A DNA stretch of 64,000 nucleotides from the NCBI GenBank assembly GCA_002224055.1, contig AZLU01000148.1:1-64000 (forward strand), read 5' to 3'. Each line of letters starts with the position of its first letter. The stretch's first letter is position 1. Of the stretch, positions 44,740 to 57,242 are shown in pieces. The notes under the pieces were generated by a model, which saw only the letters and a list, made by a program, of their open reading frames with translations, did no database searches and was not told the DNA's origin. This DNA is from Pezizomycotina sp. ARF18. Its lineage: Eukaryota; Ascomycota. A program made the translations under genes and the position numbers.

Positions 44740-45709
44740 GCCTTGAAACTCTCAGACTGTGTTATCGAAACAGGCGATGATACTAACTCTTTGCGTAGTA
44801 AACCCCATTTTCGTTATGCAAAATGTTAAAATGTATATGTACAGTATGTCGCTAGAATTGATTTTTGTCGAATATTCATGAGCGCTGAAATGAATGTCGA
44901 CGGGAAGGAGGAGGACTATTTATTTATTTATTCACGATCCCCGTGGAAACATGGAGAATAAAAGCGACGATCCTGGTTCCTTCTGCACGGAACATGCACG
45001 GAATGCCTAAACGAGCTGTGGGACACACGGACTCTAAATGCGATAGCTTTTCGGAATCATGAAACATCTCGACCAATCCATCATGAATCGATTGTCATAT
45101 GAGGAAGTGAGACCGAGGGCGATAATGAGGGCTGGTAGTGTGGGCTGGACTCAGTTTCAAACGCTTATCGCAACCTCACTTTTAATATAAAATTTGATCC
45201 TAATTATAGCGGTGCTATTGATGGAAATAACCACAAAACATGGGTTCGTACAGCCTTTATCAGAGAAAGAACGCCTTACCCCTCTAAAAATAATCGTACT
45301 GTGCAAACCCCCGTTTTAACAATATTCTTTTAGATCCCGACTATATCATGCGATTCACGAAAAATAAGGGGAGTGGATGTTGGAGTGACAACCGAAGATT
45401 AGCATTGGACGGGGATCCTATAATCTGATCACGGAGACGAGATCGAGACGATTAGCGCGGCTACAAGTAATTCCGAATAATAATAGTTGGTGAATTCCAA
45501 GTATTTATTCTGCAGAGACTGATCTCCATGTAGCAGCCTGTCCGCAGCAACCCTCAGTTATGCGCTTCTACGCAAAAGATCAAGCTGGCAATTCATTCGG
45601 AGGACTCCTCGCGAGGTGGCCAACTGCGCCAATTTGCTCGAATATACACCGCCAGAAACAACGCAACTGAGATCGGATCGTCAATTATTGCTGCGAGATA
45701 ACCCTAAGA
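44740..45709. other. no supportable gene
   Basis: Includes a TTTA microsatellite near 44918-44933. Confidence 0.5.
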
Positions 45710-45841
45710 ATGAAGGACTTTGAATTGCTCCTCACGAGAAAAAGGGAGGCCCGAGCCAGCCTAGGAGAAATTGAGGCTCTCAACGTTAAGAAAAAAGGGT
45801 CGGTGCTTCATGAACTGCGAAAACTCCGAGACTATGAGTGA
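45710..45841 (+). CDS. possible 43-aa charged helical ORF
   Basis: ATG at 45710 to TGA at 45841. MKDFELLLTRKREARASLGE, then IEALNVKKKGSVLHELRKLR: a heptad-like charged helix, plausible as coding or as a fragment of a coiled-coil protein. No other support. Confidence 0.25.
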   Translation: MKDFELLLTRKREARASLGEIEALNVKKKGSVLHELRKLRDYE

Positions 45842-46629
45842 TTATCATGATCAGGGCTTCAGAAGCCTGAGAATATTCTCACGTATGGAGTGTTGGCCAC
45901 AGTCAGTGCCTACTAGAAGGGTTGTCTTTCACTAACAGGTGAGGTTTGGTTTTGACCAAGGTTTGAGATGTTTTTAACTGAATTAATAACTGAAGTATAA
46001 GGCTAGCATTCGTTGATTGTATTATAAAATATTGAACAAAGACGAGATCGGCAGGTGGCTTAGAGGTCGCACAGTGTCGGTCCCAGGTGCCTTGTCTTAC
46101 CTCACCAGGCCAAATTACTATCCTCTACAATTTGATTGTACCTACATCTACAAATCCGCAAAGATTGTGCGATAATTTACAAAAAGTTGATTATACAGAC
46201 TTCGTTTTTTTACCATGAAAGAATAAAAATGCAAGTGAAACATCCACGACCCCGCACAAGGATCATGAGTCTGTCCATCTGTGGGACCATACGGCAGGGC
46301 CGGACTCTCACCAAGGTATGGAGATAATTTTCGCAAATGTATGTACATAACCTGCGTCGTCCTATCCAGATTTCATGAAAAAGATTTTTGTCGATACATC
46401 CTTGCGAGGATTGATGCCTCAATATACATAGATGCTTTGGCACATAAGGGAAGTGGCGCAAATCTGTCTGGAATTCCTGAACCTGATTGCTTTATTTACA
46501 AATGGGGAAAAAAAGATTGCTCGCTTTCATATTCATTACATTAGACTATTGAACGTATCCATATTTACAAAACTGAGAATGAAAAAAAAAGAAAGTCAAA
46601 AGAACCAGACAACCTCATTTCAAATACGC
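45842..46629. other. no supportable gene
   Basis: Overlapping ORFs at 46136-46544 on both strands; none stands out. Confidence 0.4.
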
Positions 46630-48569
46630 TTAATTCGTAGGAGCGTAAATGCCGCCCTTCCTGTGCTCCCTCGCGAAGAAGTACGCTAGCAATCCGATCG
46701 CAAATACGGTCGGATAATGAACAGGTAAGAGTACCACTTCCCCGCGCCGATCCTCGTCCGTCTCATATACACCGCTGTGTCCGGTAACTCAATCTTATTA
46801 TGAGGCGTAGCCAGGTCATCTGTACCCATGTAATTCGCCATCATCATACTTGCTGTAACACCGAAGATATCCTCGAGATTGTTACGTGAGTTATCGAAGC
46901 TCATGTGCGGCTTGCCGTTGACGTCACTATGGTAGGAGTGATAATACGCTTTCGAGAGGGCTTCGAACCACCCGTCGTTCAATGGATTCTCGGAGACGAG
47001 CTGGATCGGACCCATGGCTGCGGTCGCGATGAGCGATGGCGTGAGGATGTCGGATTTACTGAAGCCTCCGGGGGAGTGCAGGTGTCTAGGGAGATAGCTT
47101 TGATGGCGTATTGTACATTGACTTCGGTATCTCCAGGCTGGGCGACCCGGGAGTAGTTCACACGCCGGAAGTCGAGAGTGTCAGCAACAGACATAGTGCA
47201 AGTGACGGTGTAGGTATCGTTTGATGACGGCTTATCTTCCATCATCTCTGCGAGGTTCTCGGCGTGCTTGCCGATGCTGCCATTACGATGGTCGCCTCGC
47301 CCACGTTATCACCGGTGCAAATACCTGAGACTGTCGCTCCTCCAGTGACTCCATTCTTGGATTCTTGAGATCAACACCGTAGAAGCTGGATGTTATGGTG
47401 CAGTTGTTGTCTCCCATGATGGTCATGTTCTTGTTAGCCGCATCGACCGTGAGCGTACCGGAGGCCTTGCACTGGACGGGTTTCTCTTCATTATGGGTAC
47501 GCATTGGACGGCGGCTTGGAAATTTACTTTCTGGAGGTCGGGGATATGGCGGGACCAGAATACCGGGTCGACGCCGTCGTAGACGTCCGCAGGGAAACCG
47601 AGGGCGTCGGGGTATACGCCGGCGGAGAGGACCATGTACGGCCAGATCTGGGACGTGGCGGGGTAGATACCGGAGCCCAGGAGCGTGATGGCGTTCATGA
47701 CGGGGCAGATGGAGAACACAGAGTACGGCGACTGCTTGTCGGCGGCGACCTTGTCGAACCGGATTCCCTGGCGATCGTTGGTGTAAACGCCAACGTAGCT
47801 GCCGTTGGGTAGCGGGAAGGTAACGCTGGCCGGATTGAACGTCGTCGCCTCCGGACTATCCGCCAGAAACGTGCACTTGTTGTCCATCTGCGGCGCGACG
47901 AGAGTCATACCTACGTTCTCCTTGTAGTCGTAAACGCTGGTGAGTGTTAACGCGGAGTTAATCGACGTTGCGATGAGGCCGACGACTGCGAGGCAGATGA
48001 TGACGTTCCAGCAGTATAAGCGCTCCACGCGCTACTGAGCCCCAGAAGCGTGTCCCTAATAAGGGTCTTCTTCATCCTGCTAACAGTAGACGAGGAAACA
48101 GACGCATCGTCGGCGGGTGCTTGCTCCTCTCCTAGCTGTCCAAGTTTGCTTTCGATACTATCGAGCCAGATAGACTTTAGGCGGGAGGCGATGTAAACAG
48201 ACACGATTACGTTGAGGATGTTTGTGCCGAGTGTGTAACCGGTCCTAGCACGAGCCGAAGGTTCACCGCCGTGTTTAGGTCCGACGTAGATTGGTACAGC
48301 GGCGACGACGCAGAGGAACGCTATTATGGCTAATCCTAAGGCTATGGCGGAGACGGCGTACCACCGCGATGGAATAGGCGGGGGCGGTTCTGAATAGCGG
48401 GCGTTTTCGGACCGGCTTCGACGGGGTCGTTGAAGATTAACGTGTTTCTCAGGGCCGGGTTCATCGTTAGACGCCGGGAAAGTCTCTGGCTCGGGTTTCG
48501 CGAGAGACGCTTCTCATCGGTCGTTAGTGTAGCCGCAGAGGGCTTCTCTGGATCTGGTGACATCGACAT
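46630..48569 (-). CDS. large multi-TM protein with extracellular domain, family unknown
   Basis: The ATG at 48569 (MSMSPDPEKPSAATLTTDEK) opens a basic cytosolic tail. TM1 is WYAVSAIALGLAIIAFLCVV, and TLGTNILNVIVSVYIASRLK is probably TM2. A linker (LLGLSSAWSAYTAGTSSS) leads to TM3 (NVIICLAVVGLIATSINSAL). An ectodomain of about 350 residues follows, with potential N-glycosylation and paired Cys (DNKCTFLADSPE; DNNCTITSSFYG; YTVTCTMSVADTLDF). The C-terminal TM is HYPTVFAIGLLAYFFAREHR and the end is GGIYAPTN, with a stop at 46630. At least five single-base frame changes. Roughly 640 residues; a plasma-membrane protein by topology. Confidence 0.6.
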
Positions 48570-48629
48570 GATGCCTGTTCCCTTGTCTAATCCTCTACTA
48601 AACACAGTTTGAGATAGAGTATCCCTTCT

Positions 48630-49487
48630 GGTCTCTTACCAGTCAATAGACTAAGCTTTTTGGACTTGCGTAAATCAGAGACAGAATCACGACCGTCTAA
48701 GAAAGGGGGGCGGACGAAGGTGGGTTTATAAGATCGCAGGCTTGTAAGTTATAGGCGCTAAAAAGCTGAAAGGGCTATATGTGTGTGGAAGGATGCCTTC
48801 AAGGGTTCACGCTAAAACTCCACAATTGTGATACTGACTAACCATTTTCCCGTTTGTTTGCTGACAACCGTTAAATTCCTGTTTGCTTCCTGCCAGCCTA
48901 CTTTAGATCTCACTCTCTCTCGTCAGAAAACGGCACAGATTTACGGCTGAAGATTACACTCATACTTTGCTGGACACAAGGCTTCAAGGGTATTATTTGT
49001 GAATAAACTGGAAGAATGTGCCGGGTATACCGGATAAAAATAAGACAACAGAACGCCTATAATAATATTGAAGACGTGTTCTCGACTGTTTAGCGATCCA
49101 GTCCGATTTCTCCACCAAGCCTTATTTTTGGGACTAGTTCAACTGGGGGCAACCTGCACATGCGGCCCTATTTGTAATGTAGAATTAATATAGCGTCTTA
49201 ATCTCCCACCGAAGACGGCGCGCACTCTGCTCGTCTTATTTCGCCAATTTGAGAGTCCCTGCAGACCGTTCTAGCCTCTAGGCAAACTTTGGAGCTGGAC
49301 GAGCAAACATCAGGCAAAAAGCACAGCGAATCGGAACCTCCGGTTCAGCCAGCCAACGAATACTCGTAGATGACAATCTGTGTTTGTAAATACCTAGGGC
49401 TATGTATGAAGAGTGTATTGTCTTAAAAGAGAATGCACAACTTACAAGCAAGAGCGTTTATAATAAGAGACAACAGCTTGCAGCGGA
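48630..49487. promoter_or_regulatory. upstream region of the multi-TM gene; no other gene
   Basis: No coding signal. It should contain the promoter of the minus-strand gene ending at 46630. Confidence 0.35.
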
Positions 49488-51528
49488 GTGCCCATCCTCG
49501 GCGTTTTCTTTTTTCTTTTTTTTTTCTTTTTTTTTCAGGCTCTTCAGAAGCATGATGCCCAGCTTTTGGGCTGCCCTGATAAAACCAGTCCCGAGCCGCC
49601 GCGATCCGAAATGAGACTCATCCGTCCCACTGCCAGCTCTCTTTTGTGTGACGCAGATGCGGTTCTATTTGCTATCGGTGGCGTGCGACGGACGCTGTGG
49701 AACTGCAATTATCCCATGTACGATCCTGCTCCGCTCGATGTTTTTCATAGCTGGTAGGTGGTGCTGATTTTCTAAGAGGGTATTTTTTTTTAATGGTCCC
49801 TGTAGTCTGTCTTTCTTCTATAGAAAAATGCGAACGTGAATTCGATCGTCGTGACCGGGTTTCCCCTCTGAAAAGGGGCTCTTGTGACGATAAACCAACT
49901 TAACCGCCGAGCACAGCCCCGCATCGTTACCGCTGACTGGGTCTTCCGTGGATCCCAGCATACCGGTCCAGTAATTACCTGCGGGAATATGTAAATGTTC
50001 ACCGCACAAAAATGACGGACTCGGAGTGACTTAACAGATAGCTATCATAGATTATCCTGCTCCTTGTTTTCTTCCACTATATATTCCACTATATAAATAG
50101 AATATAGGAAAGCGTTGTCGCTTGCCTGACTAGAGCGCCAACCTCGTTCACGCCGTTGGCCCTGAGTGAGATAGTGATGCGAGAAAGGAAATCGTGCACA
50201 TGGGGCTACCCCGCATCCAGGATCTATAAATATATTGCAAGGGTATGCTTGCGAAAGCAAGTTCAAGAAATTAATCCAGCATTTTTCCAATATGACTCCT
50301 AGGAAGGACATTTCTTGAAAAGATACGGCGACGCAATATTGCGACTTGAGCAGGGCCAATAACAGGTATCTGTCGAGCGCGCGACGTTAGCCCCGCGTCG
50401 GCAGGATACAAGGCTAAAAATAGGCGATTTAGACGACATTCTGCAGAATAAACGGATACAGATCCTGCCAGATATAGATATCGAACACATTCACTTGAGA
50501 TAGGAGCGAAGGTAAGGATGAAGGCGAATACTGTAGATTCAAGATGTATCTGTAGCGCCGTAATGAGGATGATAGTAATGAACAGCTTTTAGGTTTGTCA
50601 TTCATCAGCCATCATAATGAAGGCCCCTGAAAGCGATGAAATGAGGAAACAACATACAGTACCTTTAAGTTAATGGACTTGATCACAGTTTCATAGTGTC
50701 TTCAACTTGGTGGAACTTCCCCGCGGCCTATGAGATTAAGTTTATAGCCCGACCGCGGATATTTATAGCCTGGTCGTTTTATCATTTTTTCATGCTCTAG
50801 TCTACACAACGTACAGAGATACTACGGTCCGCCGGGTATCCAAATACCAATGGCAAACATAATATGGCCGTCGGGAACGAGAGGTATCGCAGCTGATATC
50901 TTGCATTCAAATGAAGCAAATTTGATGCCTGTACTAGGAGACGTCGTGACTGAATTGAAAATATAAGAGCTGATTCCGAGTTATATGAGGAGAACGTAGT
51001 ATTTTTTGTAGTATCGGCTCCAGGAATCGCGTAAGCGCAAAGGTCGGTAATTTAAGACGCGACGGCGCCCATGGCATGTTCAATCTAGTAGTAGCCCTCG
51101 CCGCGTGAGCGTCTAATATAGTTTTGGCGTGATATCAGGAGGCTGTCTAAGGACTTATACCCAATATTCTCCAATCTTATCGCAGGTCGGCCATACCGAA
51201 AGGGATTGTATTTTTTTATATCCATCGTCACTGCCTTCGACTCCCTAAAGAGATATACTTGTAGAATGCCTTTGCTAGCTCGAGCAGTGTGCATCTCCTA
51301 TCATCTTCCTCATTATCCGGCAAGACCGAGGCCGCCGATATACCTCAACAGTAGACGACAGCTCTAGGGTCGAGAAGTTATACCTGTTTGCCGCCTACAG
51401 GTTCTCGACATCCTTCGTTCTATTCCAGGTGGTCTCAGTTCGGGTTTCTAAAGAGTGGCCTCACTTGGGTTTAAAGCCCTCTGAGATCCGTCCTTCTCTG
51501 TCCTTGCTCCACAGTCTCCTAACCATGG
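49488..51528. other. ambiguous open segments, no firm gene
   Basis: Minus 49818-50009 and 50045-50359 hold protein-like stretches (for example QEMSFLGVILEKCWINFLNL) without start or domain. Plus 49488-49757 is a similar case. They could be fragments of frameshifted genes. Confidence 0.3.
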
Positions 51529-51949
51529 TACGCGGCGCGTCTATCACGTTGACGATAGCCTTGACCTTCAATCCCCCGGTTTCGGTTCTGCTTGGTCTGG
51601 TCGTCAGCTGCGGAGTCTAGCATGAGGATTCTCGGGCTCGCCGTTGGTGGTATAACGATGGTTCAGGGTGCCATTTTCAGGCCGGTCGCGAAAGGTGTTG
51701 AGAGCGTTGTGTTGGATATTGCGATGCTGACAGCGAGCGCAAGTTTTGGTAAGTTTGCAGAGTCATTACTCCCAAAACCCCATTTCTCAGCAGTCTTGAG
51801 GGGTGCTTGTAATTGTCATTGTGATCTGCGGGCTGTCCTTTACATTATTCAGCCCGCTAGCTATCGGTTCAACAACTTCAACTAGATTACTTGATGGAGG
51901 GGTTCGTTCTTCGACGTGGGGTGTGTAACCAGTCCGAAGCGAGGGAGTA
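51529..51949 (+). CDS. putative hydrophobic membrane protein, broken frame
   Basis: From the ATG near 51529: MVRGASITLTIALTFNPP and VSVLLGLVVSC. One frame over, MRILGLAVGGITMVQGAIF and SVVLDIAMLTASASF. Then, after a possible intron (gtaagt at 51749) and a frame change in a G-run, VLVIVIVICGLSFTLFSPLA. Three hydrophobic segments in a row suggest a multi-pass protein. The model is uncertain. Confidence 0.35.
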
Positions 51950-52798
51950 TAGGATGCCATGCTTTTTAGCATTTGAACAGCTTTTATTCTGTTTGAGTTC
52001 GACTTCGCGTTTTCTTTTTCTTAGTTTTTGGAGACCTTTGCAAGTGATTCAATTTTGGATAGGGGGGGGGGGGAACGACTGTATGGTATAGATACTTTGG
52101 AGGCTTCGAAATGATGGCGAATACTAGTTTTTCAGGAGTGAGAACGGTGGCGGGGTGTCTGTTTAATCAATGTATATTGTAGAAAACCTGATCCTAGTTG
52201 CAGAGTATAGATATATTACACCGCGGGTCACTATGAGCTTTTCGGTCATTAAGCTATGGAACTTCTGAAAGTTTGGATCGTCTAGATATATAGCGACTAC
52301 TGCAAGAAAATTTAACTTGCAATACTTCCTGCCCGTCGGTCGTCTCCAAGCACTTGGATTTTCATCATGAGGTATACCAGAATCTTCTTTATGATACTTT
52401 TTTTAGCGTACTACTAGCTCAAATAGCGTTCTAAACAGCGTGACTAGGTTGATAGTCCTTACTTTATAGTCACTATTAAAGATATTTATAATACCATTAT
52501 CATTAACCCTCATTAGCTATATAGAAGAATGTAGGAAGACTAGCTAGTTTACATCGTGGTTTTGTTGAGTAACATGCATTAAATAGTGATTCGTGAGCGT
52601 GTTTCATTAACCTCGTACATCAGTAGGCATCAAGAAAATAGTTTAGAAGAGAAGGAAAGGAAAAAGAGCGTTGGAAGTGCTTTATGAAGGGCTGGAAAGC
52701 ACAATGGTATGGTGTTTTAGATATCCTGAGAATCGTTTATTGGTAAATGTGCATTGCACCGCCTACAGGAGTCACTTTCTTGTTTCGATGACCGAGCC
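51950..52798. other. no supportable gene
   Basis: Contains a G-run of about 10 near 52062-52073. Confidence 0.5.
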
Positions 52799-53164
52799 TC
52801 AGCAAATGGCGCAACCGAAGGGGATGTATGGAGTGTGTAAGTCGTCCTTCTTGGGCCTAGATGCTACGCTGGCGGGCTTCTTTGTGCGCGAGACGGTCAG
52901 TTTAACGGTTACAGGTCGGCTTGGAGTGAAAGTTCTCTCGTTGGAATTCAGCGTCTGTTGTTTGCTGCCCTTGGAGACTGAGCAAAGCGGTGTGGGATGT
53001 GCAACAGCCTGAGAAACATAGAGCCATCGAAAGTGTTAGCATGAGTTGCTTTGTTGCGACTGGTGCTAGCCAAGGTAGTGCGAAATGCAGAGAGAGTTGG
53101 CTTTGCTTACCATCTCGGATTGACTCTTCTGGACAGACATAACGCTCGCTGGACCAATAGACAT
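52799..53164 (-). CDS. intact two-exon basic protein, 87 aa
   Basis: Exon 1 is 53164-53111 (MSIGPASVMSVQKSQSEM). The intron is 53110-53009 (102 nt, gtaagc ... cag). Exon 2 is 53008-52799 (AVAHPTPLCSVSKGSKQQ, SNERTFTPSRPVTVKLTVSR, KKPASVASRPKKDD, PYIPFGCAIC, stop). The join keeps phase 0 and no frame change is needed, which is rare in this window. The protein is Ser/Lys-rich and probably disordered. A second ATG at 53140 is possible. The overlapping plus ORF 52671-53012 is its shadow. Function unknown. Confidence 0.6.
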
Positions 53165-53169
53165 ATTTA

Positions 53170-54695
53170 CCGAACTATAATAAAGGCGAATCCTAGGAAA
53201 ATGTTGGTTGATTTGACTGTTGGGTAGTTTCTCGCGGTTTCTCGTAAAAGGTCTCTGATTTGCGGTGAACAATGTCTTTTAGTTCCGTGAGACTTTTAGA
53301 TCGGATGGTCCGTTGGTGCCACTGGGTTGGTACAGGGTCGAACGTGGATCTTATATATTGCGCACGTCCTAAGAAAAAAAAATTTTTTTTTCGTAAAAGT
53401 GATTAGATTAGTAAAATTAATCCGGGGCTTCCCACCCTAATCGCCATTCAAGCAACATTCAGCTGTCTATATGGCAGAGGCAGCTTGCCAACGTTGAAAT
53501 GTAGGCCCATCGACCTGAGATGTCTAAGAAAAACCTTCCTTGCATTTGTATCCCATGAGAGGAGCAAAATCTCGGCTAGCAGCATAATAACACTAGCGAC
53601 GTTAACAAATAGCGACTACCCGTAGGGCAATTTGACTGCTGACGTGTACCAACTAGTAATTGGGGTCTGGGATAACGGCCCGGCCGATGTGGTTGAGCAG
53701 TATTGTCCCCTTGTTTTTAACTGGAACAAGCAATGAATATTTTCCAAGACGGGTGACTATCTGGGCTAGCTGTCGATTATTTATAGTCTCTAGTTAAGCC
53801 TTATTCGCGACGCTTGCATGATGATTCAAACCCTAAGGGCAGTGTCCCCAAGCTCTTAGGGCGTCCTCTGACTATATAGTTGAGCGGATTTATTGTTTTG
53901 ATTGATTCCAGAACTTTGGTATTTGGTTATTTTGTCTGATGCTGTGACGGAAATCCGTAATCTCAATTTCGCTCGTGGTATGCGAAGATTGCGACGCGCG
54001 GGGCGCCGGTCCCTCAACAGAAAGGCATATATACCCTATTCGCGTCTCAGGTTTTACGTAAAAATAGCCAAAGGATCGATTGACGGCTGAATAAATAGCA
54101 TCCATTTATGCTCCGACAGAAATTTTGGCTCTTGGTTTGTCTCGGTGTAATAAAACGACGATTCGTCTAGCCCGCTTGTTGGACGGGACCCAGCAGAATG
54201 CTATAAGCTATGACAGTGAGATTTGATAAGTAGGGTATACTTTAATGTTCGGAACACCGTGCAGGATAGAGTAAATGCAAGATTCTGGAAAAGAACTGAC
54301 TTGTTTCATGGATGGATTCCACGTCTTTCTAAGGGCCCTACTGTGGTTTTCCGGAACCGGTGAGCAGTTCATAATGCTATTTCTGTAGAGCGACGCCGCA
54401 TACCTAGTACCGCGAAGATCAAAGGTACGTATATAAAGACATACTGAATATATATATCTCGAGGGTGGCTGTAGGCGGTACTAGGCGCCGTCCTCTGTCT
54501 GTCCCGGATTTGTCCATACCTCGAAAAAGATCACAATGACCGGCGCTTTACGTGATTACTATCTTTCGAAGTTTAGAGGAATTGGAAAACGTCAAATAGC
54601 CTATAGCGTGTTAGCCATAATCGACCTCTATAACCATATCCAACAGCGAGTAACGTTTAGAGTCGTTTTTAGCAATCTTGACGGTTTTCGCCACG
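53170..54695. other. no firm gene
   Basis: ORFs at 53890-54105 (both strands) and 54536-54802 have no features. The latter could be an upstream exon of the next entry. Confidence 0.35.
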
Positions 54696-54878
54696 ATGGC
54701 GCGGGGATTACGTCTACGGACAGCATCCGAAGAACAACAGCCAGGTTTCCATCCGAAAGATTTTGGCGTTTCTTCAGACGAAGGTCCCGAGCAACGTCGT
54801 AGGTTCCGCAGTCACGCATTGCATGCGATTGACAGTCACAGGTATATTCCGTACCACTTAGGTCCAGAGTTTGGGTAA
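54696..54878 (+). CDS. small hypothetical ORF, 60 aa
   Basis: The ATG at 54696 opens MARGLRLRTASEEQQPGFHP, then DFGVSSDEGPEQRRRFRS and HRYIPYHLGPEFG. Charged, low in hydrophobics, coding-like composition. Unknown. Confidence 0.3.
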   Translation: MARGLRLRTASEEQQPGFHPKDFGVSSDEGPEQRRRFRSHALHAIDSHRYIPYHLGPEFG

Positions 54879-55104
54879 TGACAGGCGTTCTCGGTCAGGA
54901 AAAGACACTCGGTTCTTCAGTTATTAATTCCACCTCTGTTATTTACAAAGAAAAAAAAAAAAAAAAGGGGGGGGAAAAAAGGAAACAGAAATGCTGAAAG
55001 GGATCATAAAACGCAAACGACTGCACACCGAGAACTAATCCCGGCATCAAAATTTTCACTTCTGCAGCAACCAGTTTATCCTTCAGCAACTGGCTCGTTC
55101 AAAC

Positions 55105-55390
55105 ATGCTCGCGGGCTCGGTTCGCTTTGTTGACATGACGCAGCCTGGTTGTGAATCTGCAGCTCGATGCCGCCCGGAAAAGCGCCAAAGAATCCCCGTC
55201 CACAGGCCTGTCCGGAAATCCCTGCCATGTCGCCTCCATGAGTTACCACGAAGTAAGTGTTGGGCTCCGACGGACTTCGAATCCTTGATCCTTACCTAGG
55301 ACCTGGAAACCATATGTTTTTTCCGTTACAGGGCCCTGCTGCCGGTCTCTTGGGATGGATTTATCTTTTGTTCCGCCTGGGCGAATTCTG
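55105..55390 (+). CDS. possible two-exon hypothetical gene
   Basis: MLAGSVRFVDMTQPGCESA, then one frame over QLDAARKSAKESPSTGLSGN and PCHVASMSYHE. A GT-AG intron follows at about 55254-55330 (gtaagt ... acag), then GPAAGLLGWIYLLFRLGEF and a stop. The good donor and continuous phase support splicing. No family recognised. Confidence 0.4.
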
Positions 55391-55399
55391 AGAAGGATA

Positions 55400-57242
55400 T
55401 TGGAACTTCTCCATATCCAGCGCGATAATATTGAGACCTCGACGGCCATCTTATTATTAGTATTGTACATAGACAGCCAGCTAGCGCTTGTTGAGCATAA
55501 GATCATAAGATTATTTCTTTTCTTACTTTTGCTACTTTTAGCCTATCAGAGAAGTCGCGAGGGCTTCTAATACTCCGTTTTAAGACTTATATCTTAAAAG
55601 ACGGGCTGGAAACTCGAGATGCCGGTTTATTGTTAGCATGCCTCCGGAGTCCCAGAATCTAAGTTCTGGATCAATATCTCTCCATATTGACTGGCCGCCA
55701 GAACTCGACGTCCCAAATTCTGGGAGTGCTCAATACCCGAAAGGCATCAATCCTGTTTTTTCTAATCTTCGTATGATTTTGTGGAAGGTTGGGTGAGAAA
55801 CAGACCGGGTTTCGCTGCGGCTGGATTTAAAACTGGCCATGCCTCTACACGAAAAACCGAGAAAGAAAAAATGGAAGTTCAAAGTAAATTTGCTAAGGTT
55901 ATCGCGGAAGTTCATAATCTCCCGCCTCAACTTTGTGAATTCGAAAGATCCTGAAGGCCGTATGACTTGATAAAATAAACTAATTTGATGCCGACGACCG
56001 ATAATTTGGCAGGGAAACATAGGCCGCCGAATTACGGTTTATTCTTCTGTGCTGGTTTCCGAGAAGCGTGAGATGTAAAGCCAAAATTCTGTATCGAGTC
56101 ACACACTTGTGCGTTCTGTTTCTTAGAAAGACATTCGATTTCTTTTTAATATCTTTCCTCTTTGCTACAAGATACAGACTTGCCTCGTCGAGAAATATGC
56201 CAGTTGTTGTCATTCCCAGTAACGGGCAGCGGGTCGTTGAAGACAGCATGCCCCGTCCAAGTTTCCCCTCTCTTCTGTTCGAATATCTGCTCCTTATCGT
56301 GATGATGATGTTTTCTGAGAAGTGGCTATGGGCTGATGTGTTCCCTGTACTATTTGTAGAGTGTTTAGCCGTGATTCACCGCATCGCGGTACACCGGGTC
56401 GTCTTCCGTTAAAAGCAGAATGCAACTATCTTGAAAATGAACTTTTTATCAACCAATTTAGCAGGAGCTTGTTGCAGGTCAGCATTTTGAATCTTGTGAA
56501 CTGACTCTTGTGGTCCGGTCGTGATTCAAACGAAACGGAAGGAGCTCTCTTCGGGTTCTTCCTTAGCCTCACATAAACCTGAAAACTTTCTGCAGTTTTC
56601 ATCTGAACCAGACTCTCGTTCTCGTTTTTTTTTCCCAGCGTTATCGCGACCGTTTTGAAATCGAACCGAGTGGAGTTAAGCATTTCTCCTCCAATCTGGA
56701 GTCACCGACTGGCGAAATTCCCTCAAAGACGAGTTTAAAAGGCGTCCAGCGTAATCATTTGCGAAAAAAATGGGATATCATATCTTTCGTCATTTAGGCA
56801 AGCGTTCTTACCAGGCGATTTGCTAGCCCTGCAGCGCCCGTCCGATGCTGTTATACCTGGGGGGCAATTGGGGCATTTCGATTCGTCGGATTCTAGCGAG
56901 GCAGCGTCAGCAGATCCCAACCTTTTCACTTATGCTGAGAGAACGTCGTCTCTCTGATACTCCCCGTATAATTTTTCGAAAGACCGTTGCCCCTTCACGT
57001 TCCCATCGTCCCAGCGCTAGGGAAACGAGGTCGCCGACGCAAGACAGCCCTACAGTATAAAGTCCTTCGATCCCTTCCATTTATCCCTCATGGACGTAAC
57101 GGAATCCCAGCTTTTCTACCCCGATCCTACTGTCTATTGTTCCCTTTTCTGATCAACTTGTCTCTAAGAGGAATTGCTCTTAGCTAAAATTATTAAGAAA
57201 ACAACTGCGCCTTTTCTTCTAAGCCTTTTTTTAAAAAAATAA
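55400..57242. other. upstream region of HAK1; no firm gene
   Basis: A minus ORF at 56735-56929 has a CPNCPPG motif and fair composition, and ORFs at 55980-56412 overlap on both strands. None is convincing. The potassium-transporter promoter should lie in the last several hundred bases. Confidence 0.35.

Noticed and set aside
46040-46115. A tRNA-like segment with several short inverted matches
   Set aside because: No consistent cloverleaf, anticodon arm or T-loop could be drawn.
52671-53012. Plus-strand 113-codon ORF
   Set aside because: It lacks an ATG at its front and is antisense to a clean two-exon minus-strand gene.
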